A stretch of 64,000 nt of DNA, taken from positions 63,630,446-63,694,445 of the forward strand of contig JAWZYU010000013.1 in assembly GCA_038380435.1 (NCBI GenBank). The letters run 5' to 3'. The DNA is from Ryuthela nishihirai (lineage: Eukaryota > Arthropoda > Arachnida > Araneae > Heptathelidae). Positions 33,425 through 44,545 of this stretch are shown in pieces; within the stretch, counting starts at the first letter, position 1; each line of letters starts with the position of its first letter. Under the pieces are notes generated by a model. It saw only the letters and a program-made list of their open reading frames with translations, was not told where the DNA came from and searched no databases. The translations under genes were made by a program, and so were the position numbers.

Positions 33425-33793
33425 GTTTAGCGGTCTGCTGAAATTTGGAATTTTTGAAATTTTGAAAACGTTTTATCTTGAGCAGTGCTCAAAGGTACTG
33501 CTATACAACAATAATAAAGCTATAACTAAGCTTTACAAAAATATAAATTTGCTTGTAAAAAAAATTTTCTTATCGTCCTACGTACTTGTGTGTCCGGACA
33601 CCTCTAATCATTACATACAATTATCTTAAATATTCAGCAATATCAAAGCTGAAACTTCAGTACCTTTGAATAATACACACAAACGTTAAGCTACTTGCTC
33701 AACAAAAATTCTCGGCTTAAGCTGCCGTTAAATCTACAACTAGTATATACCACTATTGAGCTCAAAAAAATTACTATCTTTAAATACTGGCGA

Positions 33794-33812
33794 GTCCCTG
33801 TTCGTTGCGCCA
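33794..33812 (-). promoter_or_regulatory. Primer-binding-site-like sequence
   Basis: The minus strand reads TGGCGCAACGAACAGGGAC, resembling lysine-tRNA primer sites (TGGCGCCCGAACAGGGAC) with a small internal change. It starts 17 nt inside the 5' LTR, further than the usual 0-5 nt. Confidence 0.55.
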
Positions 33813-33829
33813 CTTCTTTTATGTGACTC

Positions 33830-34494
33830 TGTAACGCTCCAAACAATGTAGAATACTTAAAGTTTATTGCTCCGGATAGCCTTGACGGGCGCCAGGCAAT
33901 CATTAACAAATTGCCAAAAATGTAGAATAAGTTGATTTAGGGTTCCAGTGCCAGTGAGCGTTCATAAGTCAGAGTCAAAATGATTCTTAACAAATAATAG
34001 TTAATGTAAAAAAGGTTCTAAATCAGCATTGCTCAAGATAAAAACTATAGACTCAAAAGTTTGTAACATAACAAAATAGATTTATTTCCAAAAATAAGTA
34101 ACTCACCAAGACATCAATGAAGAAACTAAAATCTGTGCTACTCGCACGGTGCTACGCACCTTACTACATCTCTCTGCTCTCTCTACAACTCTCAAGTGCT
34201 AAATCCCCCAAGTGCCTCGCAGGGCACGGTTTTGACAAAAGACCGGCGCATGCCGGGAAAGACATTTGCATACAATGACGGACGCAAGCTATGACGCAAG
34301 AGGGGGCGTGTCCTTGGCACGCGCTTTAACGGCTACGGTCGGAAGTTCGGAGTTGCGCGTACGCAACTCCTAGAAACTTGAAAACGAGTGCTGTGATGCC
34401 GAAACGGAAATAAAAATCCCCAAAATGATAAATATAACGTAAATTAAACAAAAACTGGTTAAGGTAAAGCAAAAGTGAATGATGGGGCATCACA
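33830..34494 (-). repeat. 5' LTR
   Basis: 665 bp, 99.5% identical to the LTR at 29431. Flanked on the outside by AAAG of the interrupted RTE copy. Confidence 0.93.
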
Positions 34495-37305
34495 AAAGGT
34501 TAGATTCTTAAAAATAATCTTCAATATCTCTTTTCAGGGAGGGAAGACAATAAGCATCACCAAGGCATGGGTCTGCTTCTCAGCAGACATGCTAGTGATG
34601 CTCTTCTAGGATATGAGTGCATTAATGAAAGGTTTCTTACAGCAAAATTTCAGACAAGTGTTAAAGACTTAAATGTTATCTGCTGTTATGCCCCCACCAA
34701 AGATGCCAATGAGGATGAGAAGGATACATTTTATGGACATCTTCAGGATATTTTGGATTCTGTCAAGAAAAGGAGGTATTACTCTTGTTCTAGGTGACTT
34801 TAATGCCAAAGTTGTTACTGACTCTGACCTATAGGGAGGAGTGATAGGCCCTTTTGTTATTGGTAGCTGGATTGGCAATGGGCAACGTCTCCTACAGGTA
34901 AATAAACTCAATGGTTTCAGAATAACACACTTATTACAAACACCACAACATGCATATGTACACATGGGTTTCACCTGATGGCTGCATAAGAATATGATTG
35001 ATTATATATTAATTAACAGCAAATGGGCTAGTTGTAGTAGTATAAGAATATGATTGATTATATATTAATTAACAGCAAATGGGCTAGTTCTGTTAGGAAT
35101 ACCAGGGCATATAGGGGAGATGAAATTGGATCTGACCATTACCTTGTTAAAAGTGTCTTGTTACTTAAACTTAAGAAGTGTTGTGCTAAGGTTAAAAAAT
35201 TTACTTTTAATACTGAAGCTCTGAAAGACTCAGTTATAGCCAAAGCTTACCATGATAGGTTACTTAGTCATTATGACAGTCATGGTTTGCTTACTACTGA
35301 AGTGGAGGAAGAATGGGATCATTTTAAACAGGCTTTTTTTGGGCACTAACAGTACTCTTTTAGGAAAAAAAGAGCAGAAGAGTCAGAATTATCTGAGTGA
35401 TAGGGCACTTGAGCTTATTTCGGAAAGAAAGAACTGCAGGAATGTCCTTAATCAATACCCTACTATTCCTAATAGAAAGCATTACAGAGAGCTTAATAAA
35501 TGTGTAAAGGATCAGTTAGCTGCTGATAACAATCTTTGGCTTGATGGCTTGGCTGACGAAGCTGAGGAAGCAGTTAAATAGCACAACAGCAGAGAGCTGT
35601 ACCAAATAGTTAATATTTTTTGTGGTAGAAAACTGACAGGTATACAGGGATTGAAGTATTAGCAAGGTAAGGTTATGGAAGGTGAGGATTCTGTCATGGC
35701 TAGGTGGGCTGAGCAATTCAGTGATGTTCTAAACAATGTGGTTAGTTCTACTTAATTGTTTTCAATGATGATAGATGCATTGGTGGCTTTAATGTTGGCC
35801 CTATAACACAATCTATTTTGGCTATTTTTAAACTTAAACTTCATAAATCCTCAGGGATAGATGAAATTACTACAGAAATGCATAGAGCTGGGAATGTTTT
35901 GGTTGCCACTTGGATAAATGAAATTTTGAATATCTTTTGTGATAAAGGCATTGTTCTTCAGGATTTTACCAGAGTTATTATTATCCCTATTTTTAAAAAA
36001 GGTGATCACAATTCTTGTGATAACTATAGGGGTATCAGCCTACTCTCTGTTCCAGGGAAAGTTCTTTGCATGATTGTGCTTAATAGAATTAAGAATATGG
36101 TTGACTGGCAATTGCATGCAGATCAATGTGGATTCAGAAGTGGTAGGGGATGTGTGGATCAGATTTTTTCACTAAGGCAGATTCCTGAGAAATGATTAGA
36201 GTTTCAGAAACCTTAGGTTGCTGGCTTTGTTGATTTGAAAAAGGCTTTCGAATCTGTTGATCATCATAATTTGTGGTTGATTGTGAGATCATATGGTATA
36301 CCAGATAAGTTAGGTAACATAATGAAAACTCTATAATAACCTGAGTCGTGTGAGAGTTGGTAAGGCTTGTAGCAATTGGTTTAGCATTACTTCTGGTGTT
36401 TGACAAGGGTGCGTTTTGTCTCCTTTTCTCTTTAGTTTGGTTATTGCTTATGTTATGCGAAATTCACAGTCTTAAATGGGCTGGAGATACGAAAATTTCT
36501 GATTTAGATTATGATGATGATTTAGCCCTTTGGCAAATAATGTTGATGAGATGAACTGTTTCATTCGAGCTGTTGATGAAACTGGTAGTAGAGTAGGTTT
36601 GGTTATAAACAGAGAGAAAACTAAAGTGATTTAAATTGGTCAGGCAGGCTGTGATTCAGTTAATCTGAATGGTTGCAATCTTGAGCAGGTGTCACAGTTT
36701 AATTTTCTTGGGAGCTATGTAACAGATAATGGTGATGTGAGGCATGAAATTAACAGACAAATAGGGATTGCTGCCAACCCTTTTTAAGAATGTATGGGGT
36801 GTATAGAGAAATAAGCGTATACACCTAAAGACTAAAATTAGACTGTATAATAATTTGGTTCTTTCTAGGGTTAGTTATGGTAGTGAAACTTGGGACACTT
36901 TTTAAACAAGATAACAGGAAACTAGATACTTTTGATTCTACATGCTTACGCAGTATCTTGGGAATTAGGTGGTTCAACTTTGTAACTAATGATGAGGTTA
37001 GCCAAAGGAGTTGGCAACCTCCTTTAAACAGCATATTGTGAAGAGAGAGAATCCGTTGGTTTGGCCATGTTGCCCGTATGGATGATTATAGATTGGTGAA
37101 TAAGGTTATGAATAGTGTGCCTAAGGCTTCAGAAAGAGAGGGGGGGGAGACCTAGGATGTGGTAAGCAGACAATGTCAGACAAGACCTTGTTAGAATTGG
37201 TGTGCAGTGTCCAGATTCAGGAGATGTTGTTCTGGACAGACATGCTTGGAGAACTAAATTGCATGGTCTGGTTGGACCTCCATGGCTGCTTGAGGATGAT
37301 GATGA
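34495..37305 (+). mobile_element. RTE LINE copy (inner), right part
   Basis: Continues the copy of 28635-29430 after the LTR element: endonuclease (CYAPTKDANEDEKD), RT (GVDQIFSLR-like, YDDDL in place of YADDL at about 36503) and C-terminal region, ending CATGGCTGCTTGAGGATGATGATGAT. A tandem duplication of about 50 bp lies at 34988-35087. Several stops and frameshifts. Confidence 0.88.
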
Positions 37306-39486
37306 TGAAGTTGAGAAAGAATGGGATCAGTTTAAACATGCTTTTCTTGAAACCAACATTACTCTTTTGGGTAAAGGGAACAGAAGGAACAAAATTATTA
37401 GAGTGATAAGGCTGTTGAACTTATTTCTGAAAGAAGGAAGGGCAGGATTAATATGAATCAACACTCTACTAGTCCTAACAGAAGGCATTACAACAAGCTT
37501 AATAAACACATGAAAGATCAGTTAACAGCTGATAAGAATCTTTGGCTTGATAGTTTGGCTGACAAAGCAGAGGAAGCAGTTAGACAGCACAACAGCAGAG
37601 GGTTGTACCAGATTGTTAATGTTTTATGTGGGAAGGAACTGACAGATACACAGGGATTGAGGGATAAACATGGCAAGGTGGTTGAAGGTGAGGATTCTGT
37701 GATGGCTAAGTGGGCTGAGCATTTCGGAGATGTTCTAAATGATGTGATTATTTCTACTCCATTGTTTGTAATGAGGATAGATGCATTACTGGCTTTTATG
37801 ATGGCCCTATATCACATTCTGAAGTCGCATTGGCTATTTCTAAATTAAAACTGCATAAATCCCCAGGGGTGGACGAAATCACCACTGAAATGCTATTAGA
37901 GCTGAGAACATTTGTGTTGTCACATAGCTGACTGAAATTTTGAATATTTTTTATGATGAAAGTGTTCCTAAGGATTTTACTAGAGCTATCATTGTCCCAA
38001 TTTTAGAAAAAGGTGATCATAATTCGTGTGATAATTATAGGGGAATTAGTTTACTTTCTGTTCCAGGTAAAGTTCTTTGCATGGTGCATTTTGTCTTCTT
38101 TCTTCTTTAGTTATTGATTATGTAATGTTAAATTATTTGCAAGGGAAAGATTTTGACCTTAAATGGTCTAGAGATTTCAAAATTTCTGATTTAGATTATG
38201 CAGATCATTTGGCCCAATTCTTAATAGAATTAAGAATTTGGTTGATGGACAACTGCATGATAAATAGTGTGAATTCAGAAGTGGTAAGGAATGTATTGAT
38301 CAAATATTTTCACTTAGGCAGATTCTTGAGAAATGTTCAGAGTTTCAGAAACCTATGATTGCTAGCTTTACATTTTTCAAAAAATGCTTTTGACTCTGTT
38401 TAGAAACATAATTTGTGGCTGATTGTTAGATCATGTGAAATACCTGATAAATTAGTTAGTGTAATAAGAGCTCTCTATAATAACACTGAGCTCTCTATAA
38501 TAACACTGAGTGAGTAATTACTTGTGTGAGAGTTGGTACGTTTTGCTGCGATTGGTTTAGCATTGCTAGTGTAGTTAGACAAGGGTGCATTTTGTCTTCT
38601 TTCTTCTTTAGTTATTGATTATGTAATGTTAAATTATTTGCAAGGGAAAGATTTTGACCTTAAATGGTCTAGAGATTTCAAAATTTCTGATTTAGATTAT
38701 GCAGATCATTTGGCCCTGTTGGCTATTGATGTTGATGAGATGAATCATTCATTAGGGCTGTTTATGGGACTGGTAAATAAAGTAGGTTTGGTGATAAACA
38801 GAGGAAAAACTAAAGTGATGAAAATTGGTCAGGCAAATGGTACTTCAGTTGCTTTGAATGACTGTACACTTGAGCAAGTATCTCAGTTTAATTATCTTGG
38901 AAGCTATGTAACAGATACTGGTGATGTGTGGCTTGAGATAAATAGAAGAATAGGGATTGCTGCTGGAACTTTTAAGAATCTATGGAGAGTATGGAAAAAT
39001 AGGTGTATACATCTAAAGACTAAAATTGGGCTGTATAATAGTTTGGTTTTTTCTATTGTTAGTTATGTTAGTGAAAGTTATGTTTGTAAGCAGGATAACA
39101 AGAAACTTGATGCCTTTGATTCTAGATGCTTACGCAGTATCTTGGGCATTAGGTGGTTTGACTTTGTGAGTAATGATGAGGTTAGAAGGAGTCATCAACC
39201 TCCTTTGAGCAGCATATTGTGCAGAGAGAGACTGCGTTGGTTTGGACATGTTGCCCATATGCATAGCTGCAAAGAGGATTATGAACAGTGTACCTAAAGG
39301 TATCAGAAAAAGGGGAAGACATAGGATGCAATGGACTGACAATGTGAAACAGGACCTTGCTAGAATTGGCCTAGAGGCCAAATGCATCAGCTGTAGCTCA
39401 AAAGAGACATGTCTGGAGAAGAAAATTACACAGTCTCGTTGAACCTCTATAGTCCATAGCTGTATCAGAATTTTGTATGTATGTAT
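37306..39486 (+). mobile_element. RTE LINE copy (outer), right part
   Basis: Resumes the copy of 27547-28634 at GAAGTTGAGAAAGAATGG and runs through RT remnants (longest open piece 38626-39297, YADHL in place of YADDL) to the C-terminal region and a TTTTGTATGTATG tail. A 133-bp segment is duplicated out of order (38083-38215 copied from 38584-38716). Confidence 0.87.
38083..38215 (+). repeat. 133-bp displaced duplication within an RTE copy
   Basis: 38083-38215 and 38584-38716 appear identical. Comparison with the intact RTE shows the second location is the native one; the first replaces a few bases between GTTCTTTGCATG and TTAATAGAATTAAGAAT. Confidence 0.88.
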
Positions 39487-39604
39487 GGACTATAATAATA
39501 CACAACCATTGGCTACATATGAAATTTTGGTTTCCCTTGATAAACTAATATGAAAAAGTTGGGACCAATTGGACAATATTCTGGAAAGATTAAATTAAAA
39601 AAAT

Positions 39605-39802
39605 TACCCTTCAAGAGTATGCTTATCACAAAGTTCTGACAGGAGTTTGTCAGTTTGATATGCCATAGAGAAGATCTGTGAGAATGGTAGACCTCATCAG
39701 AAAAACATCATAGGAAAGATAACATCTATTCCATATCCAGGGCATGAACCCAAGTTCACTTTGATAAGTAGCCAAGTGCACTAACTACTTGGCCAGTGGG
39801 AC
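39605..39802 (-). mobile_element. SINE family B, uninterrupted copy
   Basis: The minus strand starts GTCCCACTGGCCAAGTAGTT (A-box region) with B box GGGTTCATGCCC, then a body ending CTGACAAACTCCTGTCAGAA and a short tail. It shows the uninterrupted state of the family that was hit by SINE A at 12325. Confidence 0.75.
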
Positions 39803-39931
39803 AGTTTGGGAAGTTATGGGGTCCAAAAAATCTTAAAAGTTGGAAATAAATTGTGCTTTTAATTTTTCTCATGTTATGTAAACAGCACACTCATTGAGTC
39901 AAGCATGACAGACTGACTGACATAAGGTATA

Positions 39932-41218
39932 CAGGAGTTTATCAAAATAATGGAAACACGTACTGTTTGTGGAGATATTTTATTAATAAGTTGTAGACCC
40001 ACCTATGGCATTCAGAACAGACTTGATTCAACATGGAATAGACTTGTACAAGTCATGTACATACGGTAATGGAATGTGGGACCATTCTTCCTGTAAAATA
40101 TGACCCAACTATGCCAGTGATGCTGAAGGTGGATCTGACCTTACTCTCCAGTTATTCCTGCAAATGTTCAATAATACTGAAGTCTGGAGATTCAGGTGCA
40201 GAGATTGCAGAGGATGAGGTCAGCAGGGTAGCTGCTGTACCTTATCCTCTACACACCACAACTTGACACATTTCACACAATGCACAGGTGCATTGTCTAC
40301 TTGAAACCAGGGACAGCCAGGGAACAATGCCCACAACATTGGTGCATGTGGTCCCCTAGAATGGATTCGTATGTTGTGGATGTGACAGGATCGTGCAGAA
40401 TAACTAATGGCCCTAAGGAATGGCAGCCCACAGCATCAGGGATCCACCTCCATGCTTTACAGCTGGAACCAAACAGTTGGGGTGGTATGCTTCTGTAGGT
40501 TTTCGCCAGATGTACACTCTACCAGTGGTGGTGGGAAACAATGTGTAGCAAGATTCATCAGACCAGATGACATGTTGCAAATCTTGAACATTCCAGTTTT
40601 TATGTACTTTGCACCACCTTACACTTTTTGTTGCATTGATGTTAGTAATCAGAGGTTTGTGTATTGCAGCTTTTGATTCTGCATGGTCATAAATACTGGC
40701 ATGATGAAATTCCCAATGAACTGTTATGACCAAAACAGGATCATTCCAACTGGTGTTCAGCTCTGCTGTTATTTGTGGTACCATGGTCTTGTGCTTCCAT
40801 TGTCAATCTGTGCCAACATTCGCTTATCTCTATCTGACAACTTTGTGTGGTGTCCACAATTTTCATGTCTGGAGGCAACACCTGTCTTTTTTGATAGATA
40901 GTCATAATCTTCGATACAGTTCCTTGTGTTACACCTACTATTTCCACTGTTCTGGTTACTGAAGCTCCTGCAAGGCACACACCAATGATCATGCCTTTTT
41001 GGAGGTCACTGAGATCTCACTTTGTCAATAGTTACACCACAACAGCTGTTTCACCTGTGCTTGTGGCACTGCTGCCTGATAGCCAACATCATACTTCTCT
41101 TTATGATGATGATTTTTTTTTTTTACCTCACATCACTGGTGATATCATTGTGATATGTGTACATCACATTGTGTTACTCCAGTCACTGTCGGTGTTTCCA
41201 TTATTTTGATGAACCTTG
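39932..41218 (-). mobile_element. Tc1-like DNA transposon
   Basis: 1,287 bp between TA dinucleotides (39930-39931, 41219-41220). TIRs start CAGGAGTTTATCAAAATAAT on the left and CAAGGTTCATCAAAATAATG on the right (reverse complement). It contains one degraded minus-strand transposase gene. Size and ends are typical of Tc1-like elements. It is inserted between a SINE B and an RTE 3' end. Confidence 0.9.
40413..40992 (-). pseudogene. Tc1-like transposase, degraded
   Basis: The minus strand reads an N-terminal helix-turn-helix region (IIGVCLAGASVTRT, VGVTQGTVSKIMTIY) at 40992-40890, then in another frame the DDE region with VIWSDESCYTLFPTT (Asp of the first catalytic block region), GRVYIWRKPTEAY and KHGGGSLMLWAAI at 40560-40415. 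At least one frameshift separates the two parts; the C-terminal catalytic block toward 39990 is not open. Non-functional. Confidence 0.85.
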
Positions 41219-41282
41219 TATATATATGCATAAAGGAATTTTTTCAGCAAATGATTGCTCAAAATTCAATCTTTCTAATATG

Positions 41283-41395
41283 ATAAGAGCTAAAACTCCA
41301 ACAGCAGCAGCTCAGGATAGGAGTGTATGGAGAATTGAATTGCCCAGTTTGGTTGGATCTTTGTAGCCCATGACTGCATGATGAATATGTATGGT
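41283..41395 (+). mobile_element. RTE LINE 3' end fragment
   Basis: Matches the last codons and 3' end of the RTE family (AGCAGCTCAGGATAGG, GTTTGGTTGGATC, AGCCCATGACTGCATGA) with a TATG-type tail. Confidence 0.75.
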
Positions 41396-41399
41396 ATAT

Positions 41400-42610
41400 A
41401 CACGTCTCCCCAAATTATTATGAGTACCTCATTAATACTTCATCGGACTGCTATCGGCAGAGATGATAACCCAGACTTGATGAAGCATGCTTTTCACATA
41501 CATTCAAAATATAGCAGGAGGATTCTGAACCACTCTTCCTGCAAAATGGCTTGAACATCTGGAAGTGAAGAGACCACAGGTGTGTACATTCAAATAGCAC
41601 TTTCCAAATTGCACCATATGTTTTCAGTCAGATTAAAATCAGAATTATAATCATCATGTTCCCTGATGATTGTGCAAGCCAGGGAGAGTGATAAAACTTC
41701 CTTTCATGTTCCTCAAACCACTCCTGTATGATTTGAGAGTGATGAATCAGTGCATTAACATCCTGGAATTAGCCATTTCCACTGGAGTAAAAAATGATGC
41801 AACAGCTCTGTAACGCTCCAAAAAGAAATGCAAAATACTTTTAAGTTTGGACCCCTTTTCTGATCCAATTAGTTTTATGCTCCAGATAGCCGAGATGGGC
41901 GCCAGGCAATAATTAACAAATTGCCAAAAAATAGAATAAGTTAAATTAGGGTTCAAAATACCAGCGAGCGTTATGAGTAAGAATCCAAAAATGATTGTCA
42001 AGTTAAATATCTAAATATAATCAAAACTTAATTCACGTTGCTCAAGAGAAAAAATTAGTAAAGACTCAAAAGGTTTAAATAACAAATTTATTTTCAAAAA
42101 TCACTCACCGAAACTTCAATGAGAAGATACATCAACTGAGCACTCTTCCATACTACATGCTTATGCTCTGACAACTCACTGTGCTATGTGCTATCTCACT
42201 ATGCTCCTCTAAATGCTGCTGTGACAGCATGTCATCAGACTTTAAACAAGAGCCGAACGTGTCATGTTGCACATTGGGAAAGACATTTACATAAAACGAC
42301 GAGTGACGCAAGCTATGACGCAAGAGGGGGCGTGTCCTTGTGCATGCACTTTAGCGGGTGACAGTCAGAAGATCGGAGTTGTCGCATCGGAAGGTCGGAA
42401 GATCGGAGTTGCGCATGCGCAACTCCTAACTCTTGGAAATGAGCGCTGTGATGCCAAAAAGGAAATAAAAATCCCAAAAATGATAAATATAACGTAAATT
42501 AAGTAAAACTGGTTAAGGTAAAGCAAAAGTGAACGATGGGGCATCACAGCACCTGATCATCCAAGATGCTTTTTTGCTACTAAGAACTTTACTTCTGGGA
42601 AGTGAAAAGT
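41400..42610 (-). mobile_element. Second Tc1-like fragment, interrupted by a solo LTR
   Basis: On the minus strand, 41808 down to about 41500 encodes remnants FQDVNALIHHS, QIIQEWFEEHERKF, PWLAQSS of a Tc1-like transposase C-terminus. A short part on the other side of the solo LTR (42549 to about 42600) reads into it (ILDDQV). Different family from the element at 39932. The right border is uncertain. Confidence 0.6.
41809..42548 (-). repeat. Solo LTR related to the 29431-34494 element
   Basis: 740 bp, TG...CA ends, clearly homologous to the 665-bp LTRs but diverged, with extra sequence including a partial tandem duplication near 42365-42410. The flanks GCTC / GCAC may be a 4-bp TSD with one change. 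No internal region is present, so it probably arose by LTR-LTR recombination. Confidence 0.88.
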
Positions 42611-43810
42611 CTTGCAGGGAGCCGAAATCCATCAAGCACTTACGAACTGATGATTTTCAGGTTGAGACCACTTGTTTCAAACACTCGAAACCTCCTGAAA
42701 GTCAGAGAGATTGGTGGGGTGGCTGTTGAAGTCACTCCCCACAAAACTTTCCCTTAGAAGTGGTTAATAATCTAATTGATAACCATGCGTAGAAACCAGA
42801 AGTGCATCAAGTGCTTATGATCTGGTGACTTGCAGGTTGAGACCTCTTGTTCCAAACACTCGGAACTACTCCTGAAAGTCAAAGAAATTGGTGGGGTGGC
42901 TGTCGAAGTCACTCCCCATAGAACTTTGAATTCCTCTCAGGGTGTGATCACTAAGTGGGGCCTCCTCAAAGTCACTGAGGAGGAAATCCTCTCAGAGCTC
43001 ACTCAAGGAATAACAGCAGTCCACCGGGTTTTGACATGATATGATGGGAACACCAATATGGTGCACACCACGGGATGCACCATATTGGCAAAACCATGGG
43101 GTACCCTCCCGGGTACTGATTGTCACATTTAACATGCCATGCCTGCCGTCTTCCATCAAGGCAGGCTATTTGCATTGTGAGGTACAACCATATATACCGA
43201 ACCCTCTGCGCTGTTTTCAGTGTCAGATATACGATCATGCCCACACAGCTTGCCTGGTCAAGCCCACCTGTGCTCGCTGTGGCAGTAAGGATCATCTGGA
43301 TACTTGACTGCATGGCAGAAAAGGCAAGCTGTGTGAACTGCAGTGGTTAACATCCTGCATACTCCCACGACTATCCAAAGTGGAAGGAGGAAAAGAAGGT
43401 ACAACATTTGAAAATAATGAACATCTCATGTGCTGAGGCTAGAAAGCGCTCAGCTGCACCACCCTCACCACCTGGCAAGGTATCCTATGCCAGTGCAGTC
43501 ATTAGGAAGCCCATCGTTCCAATGACTTTGGTGGTGGTGCAGACTGACATCAGTGTACCACCTATGGAGTCTTTCTCACCTGCAGCAAAGTACCTCCTTA
43601 CGCAGGTAAAACGAGGTCAGTGTCAATTTCGACATCAACCCCAGTTTCCATTCCTGCAACTCGGCCTTCCACCTCCACAGGAAGGCCTCCTCCTTCCCAT
43701 CCTCAGACAGCTAGACCTTCCAAACGAAAGGGGTCCCCACCGGGGCCCGAAAAGAAAATAATCACATCTCCACAAAGAACGGTCACCACAATCTATGTCC
43801 CTTGGATGAT
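42610..43810 (+). mobile_element. jockey/I-like LINE, ORF1 fragment
   Basis: Encodes remnants of ORF1p: VKEIGGVAVEVTPHRTLNSS, YIPNPLRCFQCQIYDHAHTA with CARCGSKDHLD knuckles, and a proline-rich C-terminus. A block of about 200 bp is partly duplicated (42600-42720 versus 42795-42910). Frames are broken. It ends in a SINE (43811) at the same position as in the copy at 50500. Confidence 0.8.
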
Positions 43811-44194
43811 CTGGGGCGGGTGTGGCTCAGTCGGTAGCACGCCAGGCTCGTTATCTGTAGTTCCCAGGTTCATGTCTCAGCTGGGTCAGCGTTGAGATTT
43901 ATCTCCGCAAAAATTCCCCGCCCTGCCCACGGTCAGTAGGGGACATCGATGGGCTTGAAAAGGCTGCCGTCCGTCAGATGGGTATTTAAGCCATGACCCA
44001 GTGTGTGGGAGAAGCCCTGTGCATGTTAAAGAACACACTGGATGGCCTTGATGGGAAGCTACCATGTCTCCCAACAGCTTTCTAGTGGGTACCCTCCCCC
44101 AACCTTCTCTGAGCCTTCAGAGTCATTGCGACCTGGCTAGTTAGCCCATTGTGTGTAAAAAAAGTGCAGCTCAGAGGTAAAACAACCAACCAAC
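43811..44194 (+). mobile_element. tRNA-derived SINE, family A, copy 4
   Basis: Complete copy with tRNA-like head (GGCTCAGTCGGTAGCACGCC) and a tail AAAACAACCAACCAACCAACA. The left flank CCCTTGGATGATCTGGGG equals that of copy 6 at 51954; the right flank does not continue the LINE. Confidence 0.9.
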
Positions 44195-44545
44195 CAACAA
44201 CACTCACTCACTAAAATTTCGTTGTTATTTTAATTTAAGCAGTTTTATTCTATTGAATTGTAGCAAGATTAAAGAGCATTTCTGTAAAGCTGCAGCAAAA
44301 GCAGTAACAACTCTAATATGTCGCTGTTCAGATTTCCAGATAATAAGCCTCTGTGGTTTTAAATTGTTTTGTGATTAAAATAAGTCTGGTTTTGATGCTA
44401 ATATAAATAAAGTTGCTCTTTAATGTAGTAATTGTAAAATAATGTACATCAAAATATTTCTTAAACGATTATTGTCAATAAAATTTTGATGAAAGTATAA
44501 TTTAGTAAAATTAGTAGCTTGAAGTATAATTAGTAGAAAGTATAA
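44195..44545. other. AT-rich spacer between two LINE pieces
   Basis: No similarity to the LINE copy at 50500. A small tandem array with units like AGTATAATTAGTAG occupies 44495-44545. Confidence 0.5.

Larger units (their letters stand above)
29431..34494 (-). mobile_element. LTR retrotransposon without pol
   Basis: A 5.06-kb element with 665-bp LTRs at 29431-30095 and 33830-34494, each with TG...CA ends on the + strand and TSD AAAG on both sides. Transcription runs on the minus strand, judged from the gag ORF, the primer-site-like sequence beside the right LTR and the purine tract beside the left LTR. The 3.7-kb interior holds gag and one unknown ORF. No protease, RT, RNase H or integrase is visible, so it must have moved with enzymes supplied in trans. 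The LTRs differ by three transitions only. Confidence 0.9.
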
